A stretch of DNA of 6,873 nucleotides from Syntrophaceae bacterium (GCA_003508565.1 DNUI01000037.1:3824-10696), one strand, 5' to 3'. Numbered from the stretch's first letter, positions 1-6,502 are shown. Translations and numbers: made by a program. Notes: a model not told the origin generated them from the letters alone.

Positions 1-159
1 AAAGATATGGCTGAACTTCTCAAAGTTGATGTGAATGAGTGGCTTACAGAAGTCGAAAGCATCAAGAAGCATTACAGCCGGTTCGGGAACAGGCTCCCGA
101 AGGGGCTCAAGGATGAATTGTCAGCTCTTGAGCAGAGATTGTTAGAACAAAAGAAGTAG
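1..159 (+). CDS. pckG: Phosphoenolpyruvate carboxykinase (GTP), C-terminal fragment
   Basis: Only the last 52 codons are in the window, open from base 1 to the TAG at 157-159. The enzyme is cytosolic and interconverts oxaloacetate + GTP with phosphoenolpyruvate + CO2 + GDP, a gluconeogenic or anaplerotic step. The visible tail (LLKVDVNEWLTEVESI, then HYSRFGNRLP, then a final helix ELSALEQRLLEQ) matches the C-terminal pattern of GTP-dependent PEPCKs: a 'VD..EW..E...I...(Y/F)..FG.RLP..L..EL..L..RL' signature. The catalytic P-loop, metal-binding and GTP-binding regions lie upstream and cannot be checked. The ATP-dependent PEPCK family does not end this way. The call rests on recognising this short pattern, so it is good but not certain. 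Confidence 0.82.
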   Translation, partial: KDMAELLKVDVNEWLTEVESIKKHYSRFGNRLPKGLKDELSALEQRLLEQKK

Positions 160-179
160 TTTTCAGAATCAATAATTAT

Positions 180-210
180 CGGTAGGACAGGCATCCCTCC
201 TGTCCTACCG
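180..210. repeat. Perfect 12-bp hairpin after pckG; REP-like element or transcript end
   Basis: CGGTAGGACAGG (180-191) and CCTGTCCTACCG (199-210) are perfect reverse complements around the 7-base loop CATCCCT. It starts 21 bases after the pckG stop. There is no T-run on either side (CATCTGACC follows), so it is not a standard intrinsic terminator. It could still protect or end the pckG mRNA. The palindrome resembles the interspersed extragenic repeats found in many copies in some bacterial genomes, but only one copy is in this window. Confidence 0.5.
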
Positions 211-283
211 CATCTGACCCAACAGAAGGTACCTGAGCCATTTCTCTGTATGAAATGTAATGCTGAATTCCATACTGTAATTC

Positions 284-733
284 ATGGTTACAAAAATTAA
301 AAAACGCTGCCCAAGCTGTAACGCAGAAACGGAAAGCTATCTGAATCCATTTCCGACGGTCGACATCATCATAGAACTGGATGATCACGGCATTCTCTTG
401 ATCAACCGTAAAAATTATCCCTTCGGGTGGGCTATTCCCGGCGGTTTTGTCGATTATGGAGAATCTCTTGAAGATGCTGCAATAAGAGAGGCAAAAGAAG
501 AAACCGGACTGGATGTAAAACTCGTGAGACAGTTTCACACGTATTCAAGACCAGATAGAGACCCCCGTCACCACACTATCTCAACCGTATATATCGCAAA
601 AGCAAGCGGGGAGCCGCACGCCGCAGATGATGCCGCAGATGCCGGTATCTTTACAAGGGATACTCTACCCTCCCCTATCGTGTTTGACCATATAGAAATT
701 CTTTCGGATTATTTTGCACTGAAGAAAAAGTAA
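284..733 (+). CDS. Nudix hydrolase, ADP-ribose pyrophosphatase-like
   Basis: A 149-residue protein with a complete Nudix box at residues 54-76, fitting GX5EX7REUXEEXGU: G54, E60, R68-E69, E72-E73, G75 and L76. The box forms the loop-helix-loop that binds Mg2+ and cleaves nucleoside diphosphates linked to another group. PFGWAIPGG just before it is the usual approach strand. The N-terminus carries one CPSC pair (C9, C12) followed by NPFPTVDIII, a layout seen in Nudix proteins with a half zinc ribbon; no second Cys pair is visible, so zinc binding is uncertain. Substrate cannot be read from sequence: ADP-ribose, other NDP-sugars or oxidised nucleotides are possible. An in-frame TAA (278-280) lies directly upstream, so ATG 284 is the first available start, although no clear Shine-Dalgarno precedes it. 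The stop is 25 bp before recC, so co-transcription is plausible. Confidence 0.9.
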   Translation: MVTKIKKRCPSCNAETESYLNPFPTVDIIIELDDHGILLINRKNYPFGWAIPGGFVDYGESLEDAAIREAKEETGLDVKLVRQFHTYSRPDRDPRHHTISTVYIAKASGEPHAADDAADAGIFTRDTLPSPIVFDHIEILSDYFALKKK

Positions 734-758
734 TCGACACATTTCAGGATACATATTC

Positions 759-3700
759 ATGCCCGGCTTGAAGTTATACACAAGCAACCGGATGGAAATT
801 CTAGCGGAGCTTCTTGCAGATGTGATGAAGGGTCCTCTGAATCATCCGCTGGCGAGTGAAATCATCCTTGTCCAGAGTAAAGGCATGGAGCGCTGGCTCT
901 CCATGGAACTGGCCAGACGCCTCGGCATATGCGCGAATATCCGTTTCCCCTACCCGATTCATTTTATCCACAACCTCTTCCGGGAAATAGTCACGGATCT
1001 GCCCGATCAGTCTCCGTACGAACCCATGATCATGTCCTGGGATATCATGCGCGTTCTCCCTTCCCTTCTCGACAATCGCAGATTTAAGGTCATTAAAGCC
1101 TATCTTGGAGACGGCAAATATGACCTTAAACAGTTTCAGCTTTCCGTGAGGGTCGCCGATCTCTTTGACCAGTACCTGCTCTTCCGGCCTGACATGATTC
1201 TCAGATGGGACCGGGGACTCGAAGACCACTGGCAGGCAATCCTCTGGCGGGAAATCTCTAAAAGAAAGAGGTTGATTCACCGGGCAACGCTCCACAATGC
1301 GTTCGTTCAGGACATGCGTGAATCGCATAGAAACCTCAAAACTCTGCACGAGAGGATTTGCGTTTTCGGCATCTCTGCCCTGCCTCCGTTTTACATGCAG
1401 ATTTTCGACGTCGTTTCCGCCCTTATCGACGTCCATCTTTTTTTGCTGAACCCTTGCCGGGAATTCTGGGAAGACATTGCGTCCGACCGTGAAATGAACC
1501 GCTATGTAAGCGGGCAGGAAGGAGGGGGGGCTCTTCCGGGTGATCTATATCTCGAAGCCGGCAATCCCCTGCTTGCCTCCATGGGCGCCCTTGGCCGGGA
1601 GTTCTTTCACCTCATAGGTGAAATCCAGTGCGAAGAATTCCCCGCATTCGAAGATCCGGGAGAAAATTCGCTTCTCTCGGCAATCCAGTCAGACATCCTG
1701 AATTTACGGGAAAGGAAGAGTACGGACATCCTCTGCTTCTCCGAAGCCGATGACTCTGTGCAGATTCACTCCTGTCACAGCCCACTCAGGGAGATCGAGG
1801 TCTTGCAGGACTCGCTTCTTTCCATTTTTGCCGATAACCCCAACGTCCATCCCGATGACGTCCTGGTCATGGTCCCGGACATTGAGCTTTACGCACCCTT
1901 TATCCAGGCTGTGTTTTCGATTCCTCTTGCCGATTCGCGGTGGCTTCCATTCACCATTGCAGACAGAGGCCTGCTTCAGGAAAGCGGGTTCATCGACGCG
2001 TTTTTCAGGCTTTTGGACCTTGCGGGAAGCCGTTTCACTGCTTCCGGTGTACTCGATGTTTTGGAAACAGATGCGGTACGAGCTAAATTTTCTCTCACCG
2101 AAGAAGACCTGGCGCTCATTCACCACTGGATTCGGGAATCCGGTATCCGCTGGGGAATTGATGCGGAAAGCAAAAAAACGCTGGATCTGCCGCAGTATCC
2201 CTGGAATACCTGGCGGGCCGGTCTAGATAGAATGCTCCTCGGGTATGCCATGCCATCAGATTCTGAAGACGTGCTTTTCATGGGGATTCTCCCCTTCAAC
2301 GACATCGAAGGGGGAAGCACGGAAATTCTCGGTCGTTTTTTGCAATTCGCAGAAACGCTTTTCCGATTCATGGTAGCCATCGAGGAAAAGAAAACCCTGG
2401 CTGAGTGGGAAGATTTTCTTGTCGAGATTCTTGATGCATTCTTTTCAGATGAAGAAGAACACTTGAGGGATATCCAGGCGATCACAGGCATTATTCACAC
2501 TCTTCCCGACATACAGGAATCCTCCGGATTCACGGAGAAAATCGACCTCCATGTGATCAAGGCATGGCTCAAACAAAACCTGAAAGAGAGGGGATTCGGC
2601 AGCGGTTTCCTGACAGGCGGCGTGACCTTCTGTACAATGCTCCCTATGCGGAGCATCCCCTTCAAGGTCATCTGCCTGATCGGCATGAACGATGACTCTT
2701 ACCCACGGCAATCACGAAGACTCGGTTTCGACCTCATGGCCGAATCTCCCCGGATCGGCGATCGCACACGCCGAATGGACGACCGCTACCTCTTCCTTGA
2801 AGCCATACTCTCGGCCCGGCAAAAGCTCCATGTCAGCTATGTTGGACAGAGCATAAAAGACAATAACCCCCGCCCCCCATCAGTGCTTGTGAGCGAGCTT
2901 CTGGATTATGTAGAAGAGGGATTCGGCGAAACTGTCCGGGAGCGCATTTTCGTTCACCATCATCTCCAGGCCTTCAGCCCATCTTATTTCACGGGCGGCA
3001 TGAAGCTCTTCAGCTATTCCACGGAAAATCTCCAGGCAGCGCTAAGCAATGTGATAGGCCGAAGAGAAAACACTTCCTACATCCCGACGGGTCTTCCCGA
3101 ACCCGAAGAGGAATGGAAAACGATCAAGCTTGAATCATTGGCTTATTTCTTCTCCAACCCGGCGAGATTTCTTCTGAGACACAGGCTGGGCATCCACCTC
3201 CATGAAGAGCCTGCCATCACGGATGAGAACGAACCCTTTGAACTGAACAAACTGGAGGCATACCTCATCAAACAGGATCTTATTGGCAAATCCCTTGAGG
3301 GAAAACCGCTCCGTGATTTATATCCGCGTATGCAGGCGTCGGGTAGGCTGCCTCATGGTTCGCCCGGCGTGTGCTGCTATAATGAAATTTGCGCTTCCAC
3401 CGAATCTTTCATCAGGAAAGTTTACCCCCATATCACAGGAGGGCAACAGGAACCAATACCCGTGGATTTAGATATCGACGCTTTTCACCTGACAGGACGG
3501 TTCGTCAATATCTATCCCGAGGGGCTGGTATCCTGTCGCCTGGCGAAGATGAAAAGCCGTGACCGACTCAGAGCGTGGGTTTCCCACCTCGTCCTTAACC
3601 ATCTTGGCGGGCGTACGGCGGTTCGGAAGACAATCCTTGTCTGTGAAGACCGGACATTCCGATATTCACCGGTGGATGATACGGATACGTGTCTTCACAA

Positions 3701-3974
3701 CATTTTAAACATTTACTGGAAAGGCCTCCGAAAGCCGCTTCACTTCTTTCCTGAATCGTCTCTGGCTTACGCCGAACAGCTATCAAAGGGTGCAACGCCG
3801 CAAAAGGCGATGAGAACGGCCCAAGGCAAATGGGATGCCTTTGAATACGCAGAAAAAGATGACGTGTACTATGATTTATGCTTCAGGCAAATCGATCCGC
3901 TGGATGCCGAATTTCTCGAATTGGCCGAAGCCATATTCGAACCCATGCTGAAACACGAAGAACAAATAAAATAA
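759..3974 (+). CDS. recC: Exodeoxyribonuclease V gamma subunit RecC
   Basis: A 1071-residue protein, close to the usual RecC length (E. coli about 1120), with no internal break. RecC is the Chi-scanning and scaffold subunit of RecBCD, which processes double-strand DNA ends for homologous recombination and degrades linear foreign DNA; RecC has inactivated helicase and nuclease folds. The N-terminal Exonuc_V_gamma region starts with LYTSNRMEILAELLA and ILVQSKGMERWLSMELA (about residues 5-52). The most conserved central block runs from about 630 to 715 (MRSIPFKVICLIGMND, GDRTRRMDDRYLFLEA, then PPSVLVSELLDYV). A C-terminal RecC domain begins near residue 794 (SLAYFFSNPARFLLRHRLGI, EPFELNKLEAYLI). 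AGGA at 746-749 lies 9 bases before the ATG. In many relatives recB and recD follow recC directly; here a decayed acyltransferase follows, so any RecB/RecD partners must be encoded elsewhere. Confidence 0.96.
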   Translation: MPGLKLYTSNRMEILAELLADVMKGPLNHPLASEIILVQSKGMERWLSMELARRLGICANIRFPYPIHFIHNLFREIVTDLPDQSPYEPMIMSWDIMRVLPSLLDNRRFKVIKAYLGDGKYDLKQFQLSVRVADLFDQYLLFRPDMILRWDRGLEDHWQAILWREISKRKRLIHRATLHNAFVQDMRESHRNLKTLHERICVFGISALPPFYMQIFDVVSALIDVHLFLLNPCREFWEDIASDREMNRYVSGQEGGGALPGDLYLEAGNPLLASMGALGREFFHLIGEIQCEEFPAFEDPGENSLLSAIQSDILNLRERKSTDILCFSEADDSVQIHSCHSPLREIEVLQDSLLSIFADNPNVHPDDVLVMVPDIELYAPFIQAVFSIPLADSRWLPFTIADRGLLQESGFIDAFFRLLDLAGSRFTASGVLDVLETDAVRAKFSLTEEDLALIHHWIRESGIRWGIDAESKKTLDLPQYPWNTWRAGLDRMLLGYAMPSDSEDVLFMGILPFNDIEGGSTEILGRFLQFAETLFRFMVAIEEKKTLAEWEDFLVEILDAFFSDEEEHLRDIQAITGIIHTLPDIQESSGFTEKIDLHVIKAWLKQNLKERGFGSGFLTGGVTFCTMLPMRSIPFKVICLIGMNDDSYPRQSRRLGFDLMAESPRIGDRTRRMDDRYLFLEAILSARQKLHVSYVGQSIKDNNPRPPSVLVSELLDYVEEGFGETVRERIFVHHHLQAFSPSYFTGGMKLFSYSTENLQAALSNVIGRRENTSYIPTGLPEPEEEWKTIKLESLAYFFSNPARFLLRHRLGIHLHEEPAITDENEPFELNKLEAYLIKQDLIGKSLEGKPLRDLYPRMQASGRLPHGSPGVCCYNEICASTESFIRKVYPHITGGQQEPIPVDLDIDAFHLTGRFVNIYPEGLVSCRLAKMKSRDRLRAWVSHLVLNHLGGRTAVRKTILVCEDRTFRYSPVDDTDTCLHNILNIYWKGLRKPLHFFPESSLAYAEQLSKGATPQKAMRTAQGKWDAFEYAEKDDVYYDLCFRQIDPLDAEFLELAEAIFEPMLKHEEQIK

Positions 3975-4514
3975 TTGTTGATTGTCACAATACCCCACCT
4001 GTGGAAAGAGCCTCTATCTCCAGCATTGAATACAGGGTGGAGGGATGGATGGACTATTTTAGAAGCGGCGGAAGGATTCTTTTGTGTACTTGGCATCAGC
4101 ATTTCTTCGCCGTTATACGACATCTCCAGAGTTACAGAGACTTCAATCCAGCTCTTATGATCAGCAAAAGCTCCGACGGCGCGCTCATTGCAGGTGTGGC
4201 AGAAAAAAGTGGAAGGACCTGCAGGAGCTGTAAAAGCAGGAGTAATTCAGTTAGCCCATGCCACCGATGCAGCCATTATCCCCTTCTATGTTTCTGCCGA
4301 CAGGGCGTGGTATTTTACTAGCTGGGATAGTTTTTTCATTCCGAAGCCGTTTGCCAGAGTTGTCATCTCTTTTGGGGAGATCATCAAGTTCACTCCCTCC
4401 GAAAATCCGGCCACATTCGAAAGTCAAAGGCTTTGCCTTGAAGAGATCATGCGTCCGGAGTTGAGGACAGACCCAGATAAGAAATCAACATCCTCTCTTC
4501 CTATACATGAGTAA
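3975..4514 (+). pseudogene. Broken DUF374-type lysophospholipid acyltransferase-like gene
   Basis: Pieces of one protein are spread over two frames. From about 4020 to 4205, frame 2 reads YRVEGWMDYF, RILLCTWHQHFFAVIRH (His box at 4091-4099) and LMISKSSDGALIAGVAE. From 4209 to the TAA at 4512-4514, frame 3 reads VEGPAGAVKAGVIQLAHA, IIPFYVSADRAWYFTSWD and KPFARVVISFGEI. Together they follow the DUF374 order (WH, SxSxDG, GPxGPAG, vPFY.SA.RAW). The stretch expected between GVAE and the GP motif, roughly 35-40 residues including the usual RGSSSRGG motif, is absent, so there was an internal deletion with its joint in the A-rich run at about 4202-4210. The N-terminus also seems shifted: TTG at 3975 opens LLIVTIPHLW-like sequence in frame 3, immediately after the recC stop. 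Such proteins act on membrane lipids, but this copy cannot make one. Family assignment is from remembered motifs. Confidence 0.75.
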
Positions 4515-4522
4515 ATGAAAAT

Positions 4523-4627
4523 AGACCTTTCAGGAGGTGTTGAAAGGAGCACACTCAGCGCACGCTGCGGGACAGGTGTGACTTTGGCAGAGATGAACCA
4601 GGAGCATACGGGACATGGGAAAGGTCT
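4523..4627. other. ~105-bp inverted-repeat-bounded segment of unknown nature
   Basis: AGACCTTTC (4523-4531) and GAAAGGTCT (4619-4627) are perfect 9-bp reverse complements closing this segment. Nested inside are CACAC (4550-4554) with GTGTG (4576-4580), and within that CAGCG (4556-4560) with CGCTG (4563-4567), so the pairs nest without crossing, as in a folded RNA. The segment lies between the ends of two pseudogenes and belongs to neither. Possibilities are a small structured RNA, a remnant of a small mobile element with short terminal repeats, or chance pairing in decayed DNA. A + strand reading frame starting at 4515 also crosses it (MKIDLSGGVERSTLSARCG) but resembles no family I recognise. 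Confidence 0.3.
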
Positions 4628-4640
4628 TTCCGGCCTCTCC

Positions 4641-5500
4641 TCATGCCTGAAGATTGAGCGCTTCCTGACGTTTATTCTGAGGCAAATCTCCTTGTGACGA
4701 GATCACAAGAAATCCCGATTTTTTCATCTGCGTCGCCAAGCGGGTCGCGCGGTCCTTGGTGCGCGTAAAGACGAGAACCGATGCGATATTCGTGCAGTCA
4801 AGAATCGTCATCAAAAGAGATGTCTTGAGGTGTGGCTCGACAGGATAAATTGCATGGGATACTGTGGACGCCGGGACCGAGTTACCGACCTGAACAGTCT
4901 TGAAATTGTGCAGGATTTCCTCTGCAATGTTTTTGTCATTATCTGGCATAGTGGCCGAGAAAAGTAATGTTTACCGCTGAACAGGCAGATGTTTTACGAT
5001 ATTCCAGACGTCAGGCAGAAAGCCCATGTCGAACATCCGGTCCGCCTCGTCCAGAACAAATACTTCTACGCAGGATAAATCGATCATGCCCTGATGCACG
5101 AGATCAATCAGGCATCCGGAACAGGCCACAACAATTTCAGCTCCTCTGTGTAGCTTTCTGATCTGGGTGTTCTGATTCACACCGCCATTAATTGTGATGC
5201 TCTTCAGTTTCGTATAGCGTCCTAGTTGGCCGATTGTTAGTGTGTCTGCTCCGCCGGTTCTCTCGTCGGTGAAATTATGAGCGCCCGGATACGACTCTGC
5301 TACCCCTCTATCAGGCGCTGGAGGATCGGAAGAACAAAGGCGGCGGTTTTCCCTGTTCCGGTTTGTGTTAATCCCAAGACATCCCGGTTCTGGATGATGG
5401 GATGTATTGCCTGTATTTAAATATGCGTGGGCTCTATGTAACCGGTGGCTCTGATACCCGGTTCGATGCGAGGGTGCAGATTAAACAACGTAAAATTCAT
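4641..5500 (-). pseudogene. rhlE: Broken RhlE-type DEAD-box ATP-dependent RNA helicase
   Basis: Read leftward from ATG at 5498-5500, the frame gives MNFTLFNLHPRIEPGIRATG (Q-motif region), then an in-frame TAA at 5417-5419 within the Q motif. It continues as LTQTGTGKTAAFVLPILQRL (Walker A), a TAG at 5300-5302, and SPTREPAEQTH (motif Ia, with Leu to Pro). One base is missing at 5238-5239 and the frame changes to TIGQLGRYTKLKSITINGGV. Motif II DEAD is intact at 5040-5051. A TAA at 4971-4973 sits where relatives have Gln in QRQTLLFSATMP; SAT (motif III) is at 4950-4958. VLVFTRTK and QGDLPQNKRQEALN follow, and homology stops at 4653. Motifs V (ATDIAARGID) and VI (HRxGRTGR) are gone. RhlE unwinds RNA in ribosome assembly and RNA decay, often in the cold. 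This copy cannot be functional, yet its motifs remain readable, so the loss looks recent. Confidence 0.9.
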
Positions 5501-5584
5501 TTTCTATGTATTCACCATGAACGGCCATTGTCCATCTGTACTTGGTAAGAATGATTAATTAAGTATCCATTATGTCAGTAAAAG

Positions 5585-5617
5585 AAAACCCCCGGGATAG
5601 GTTCCGGGGGTTTTTTT
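5585..5617 (-). terminator. Intrinsic terminator downstream of the RRM gene
   Basis: AAAACCCCCGG (5585-5595) and CCGGGGGTTTT (5604-5614) form a perfect 11-bp stem with the 8-base loop GATAGGTT. T-runs flank both sides: seven T on the + strand to 5617, and TTTTCTTTT reading out on the - strand. It lies 57 bases beyond the RRM stop codon, so it most likely ends that - strand transcript. It could also stop + strand transcription entering from the pseudogene region. Confidence 0.9.
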
Positions 5618-5673
5618 ACTCTGAACCAGAGTTACTTTTTCCTTACAGAGCCTCAGGATACTGTATGCAAAAC

Positions 5674-6003
5674 CTAGTATCTGTGACCGCCGCTGCCGTT
5701 CCCGTTTCTAAATCCTCCACGTCGACCAAAGTCCCGTCTCTGGCCTCCTCGATCTTTTTTTGGTCTGGCTTCGTTGACGACAATCGTATTACCGTCGAGT
5801 TTCCCTCCGTTGAACATTTCAATGGCTTGACGGGCACCTTCTTCTGTCTCCATCTCGACGAATCCAAAACCTTTTGATTGTTTTGTATAGTTATCCTTGA
5901 TAATGGTTACTGCGGCAACTGTCCCTGCAGTGGTGAAATTATCTCTTATGACGTCTTCAGTAGCATTTGCCGTTAGATTTCCTACATATAAGTTTTTGTT
6001 CAT
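5674..6003 (-). CDS. RRM-domain RNA-binding protein with Gly/Arg-rich tail
   Basis: A 109-residue protein with a single RNA recognition motif. RNP2 is LYVGNL at residues 5-10 and RNP1 is KGFGFVEM at 44-51, the aromatic residues that stack on RNA bases. The fold continues to IVVNEARP (about 74-81). Residues 82-109 form a Gly/Arg/Asn-rich flexible tail (RRDFGRRGGFRNGNGSGG), typical of small bacterial RRM proteins described in cyanobacteria and several proteobacterial groups and often linked to cold response. It is a cytosolic single-stranded RNA binder or chaperone; specific targets are unknown. The start is supported by AGGAG at 6014-6010, six bases before the ATG. It lies between the csp gene and the dead rhlE copy, all on one strand, which suggests a shared role in RNA remodelling. 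It appears intact. Confidence 0.95.
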   Translation of the reverse strand: MNKNLYVGNLTANATEDVIRDNFTTAGTVAAVTIIKDNYTKQSKGFGFVEMETEEGARQAIEMFNGGKLDGNTIVVNEARPKKDRGGQRRDFGRRGGFRNGNGSGGHRY

Positions 6004-6026
6004 TTCCTGCTCCTTTTTTGAAATGG

Positions 6027-6055
6027 TTAATTGTTGTATACACCTGGATTGTCAA
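6027..6055 (-). promoter_or_regulatory. Candidate promoter of the RRM gene
   Basis: On the - strand a perfect -35 box TTGACA (6055-6050) is followed after 17 bases by AATTAA (6032-6027), which matches only half of the -10 consensus. The site lies just upstream of the RRM ribosome-binding site. The -35 is convincing and the -10 weak, so this may be an activated promoter or a chance match. Confidence 0.35.
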
Positions 6056-6084
6056 TCACCGGTACACAGGATTATTGGTGAAAC

Positions 6085-6117
6085 GAAAAGAGTCACTATG
6101 ACTGAGTACCTCTTTTC
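6085..6117 (-). terminator. Hairpin between csp and the RRM gene, weak csp terminator candidate
   Basis: GAAAAGAG (6085-6092) pairs perfectly with CTCTTTTC (6110-6117). A competing inner hairpin AGTCA (6091-6095) with TGACT (6099-6103) shares two bases with the outer stem. The structure begins 10 bases past the csp stop. The stem is AT-rich and the - strand has only a broken T-tract (CTCTTTTCGTTTC), so termination may be partial, with some read-through into the RRM gene. Confidence 0.45.
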
Positions 6118-6126
6118 TAAAGAGTC

Positions 6127-6327
6127 TTAGGCGCCCTGTACATTATGCGCCGACGGACCTTTCGGACCCTTTTCGACGTCAAATCTCACGCGCTGACCTT
6201 CATATAAGGTCTTGAACCCGTTGTCTTGAATAGCGCTGAAATGAACAAAAACGTCTATCCCTTCATCGCATTCGATGAATCCGAACCCTTTTTTTTCATT
6301 AAACCACTTTACTTTACCTTCTGACAT
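6127..6327 (-). CDS. csp: CspA-family cold-shock protein
   Basis: A 66-residue single cold-shock domain, the normal size for the family. RNP1 is KGFGFI at residues 13-18 and RNP2 is VFVHF at 26-30; the start MSEGKVKWFNEKKGFGFI is classic. These five-stranded OB-fold proteins bind single-stranded RNA and DNA, melt RNA secondary structure and can act as transcription antiterminators. ATG 6327 is preferred over the in-frame ATG at 6336 because AGGAGG (6342-6337) abuts the latter with no spacer but lies 9 bases before the former. The gene is followed by the RRM gene on the same strand. A promoter and a terminator-like hairpin precede it, so expression is probably controlled in the leader. Whether it is cold-induced or constitutive cannot be told from the protein, as families include both. 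Confidence 0.97.
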   Translation of the reverse strand: MSEGKVKWFNEKKGFGFIECDEGIDVFVHFSAIQDNGFKTLYEGQRVRFDVEKGPKGPSAHNVQGA

Positions 6328-6336
6328 TGATTCCAT

Positions 6337-6344
6337 CCTCCTTT
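6337..6344 (-). promoter_or_regulatory. Ribosome-binding site of csp
   Basis: The - strand reads AAAGGAGG (6344-6337), a strong Shine-Dalgarno. The ATG at 6336-6334 touches it directly and cannot be used well; the ATG at 6327-6325 sits 9 bases downstream. This decides the 66-residue start over the 69-residue one. Confidence 0.9.
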
Positions 6345-6388
6345 CGCAAAATTCTCTTAAGTCGGATTTCCACTATGGCAGAAAGAAT

Positions 6389-6422
6389 AAAAAACCACCA
6401 TGCTCCTAAAAAAGCATGGTGG
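6389..6422 (-). terminator. Intrinsic terminator or attenuator inside the csp leader
   Basis: On the - strand CCACCATGCT (6422-6413), an 8-base loop (6412-6405), AGCATGGTGG (6404-6395) and then TTTTTT (6394-6389) make a perfect 10-bp intrinsic terminator with its U-run. It is oriented to stop transcription toward csp and lies about 45 bases before the csp ribosome-binding site. No - strand gene lies upstream in the window that would need ending here. It sits about 45 nt downstream of the predicted start of the csp transcript. The simplest reading is a leader attenuator; otherwise it ends a short non-coding transcript. Confidence 0.85.
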
Positions 6423-6473
6423 CCATCCTTTGAATTTCAAAATGTCTTAATCCAAACTTACTTAGTGGAATGC

Positions 6474-6502
6474 TTTATATTGTGTCCTTTATCGAAAGTC
6501 AA
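6474..6502 (-). promoter_or_regulatory. Sigma-70-type promoter of csp
   Basis: The - strand has TTGACT (6502-6497), exactly 17 bases, then TATAAA (6479-6474), a near-consensus sigma-70 promoter. A transcript would begin near 6467, giving a leader of about 140 nt before the csp ATG, comparable to the long leaders of enterobacterial cspA-type mRNAs. Just inside the leader is the 13-bp palindrome TTTGAATTTCAAA (6429-6441), a possible operator or small hairpin. Confidence 0.75.

Noticed and set aside
801..1436. Long - strand frame inside recC
   Set aside because: It is the antisense shadow of a clearly conserved RecC coding region and has no recognisable domain of its own.
4618..4631. Short palindrome GGAAAG-GT-CTTTCC
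   Set aside because: It overlaps the right arm of the larger inverted repeat; six-base arms with a two-base loop cannot form a stable RNA hairpin, so it was not listed separately.
4515..4697. 60-codon + strand frame starting right after the acyltransferase stop
   Set aside because: It matches no family I recognise, has no well-placed Shine-Dalgarno, and its 3' part lies over the helicase relic on the opposite strand. Reported only as part of the unknown segment at 4523-4627.
6349..6402. Tiny - strand leader-peptide frame (MVVFYSFCHSGNPT) overlapping the csp leader hairpin
   Set aside because: AGGAG is only one base from its ATG, too close for efficient initiation, and the frame has no run of regulatory codons. 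Probably chance.
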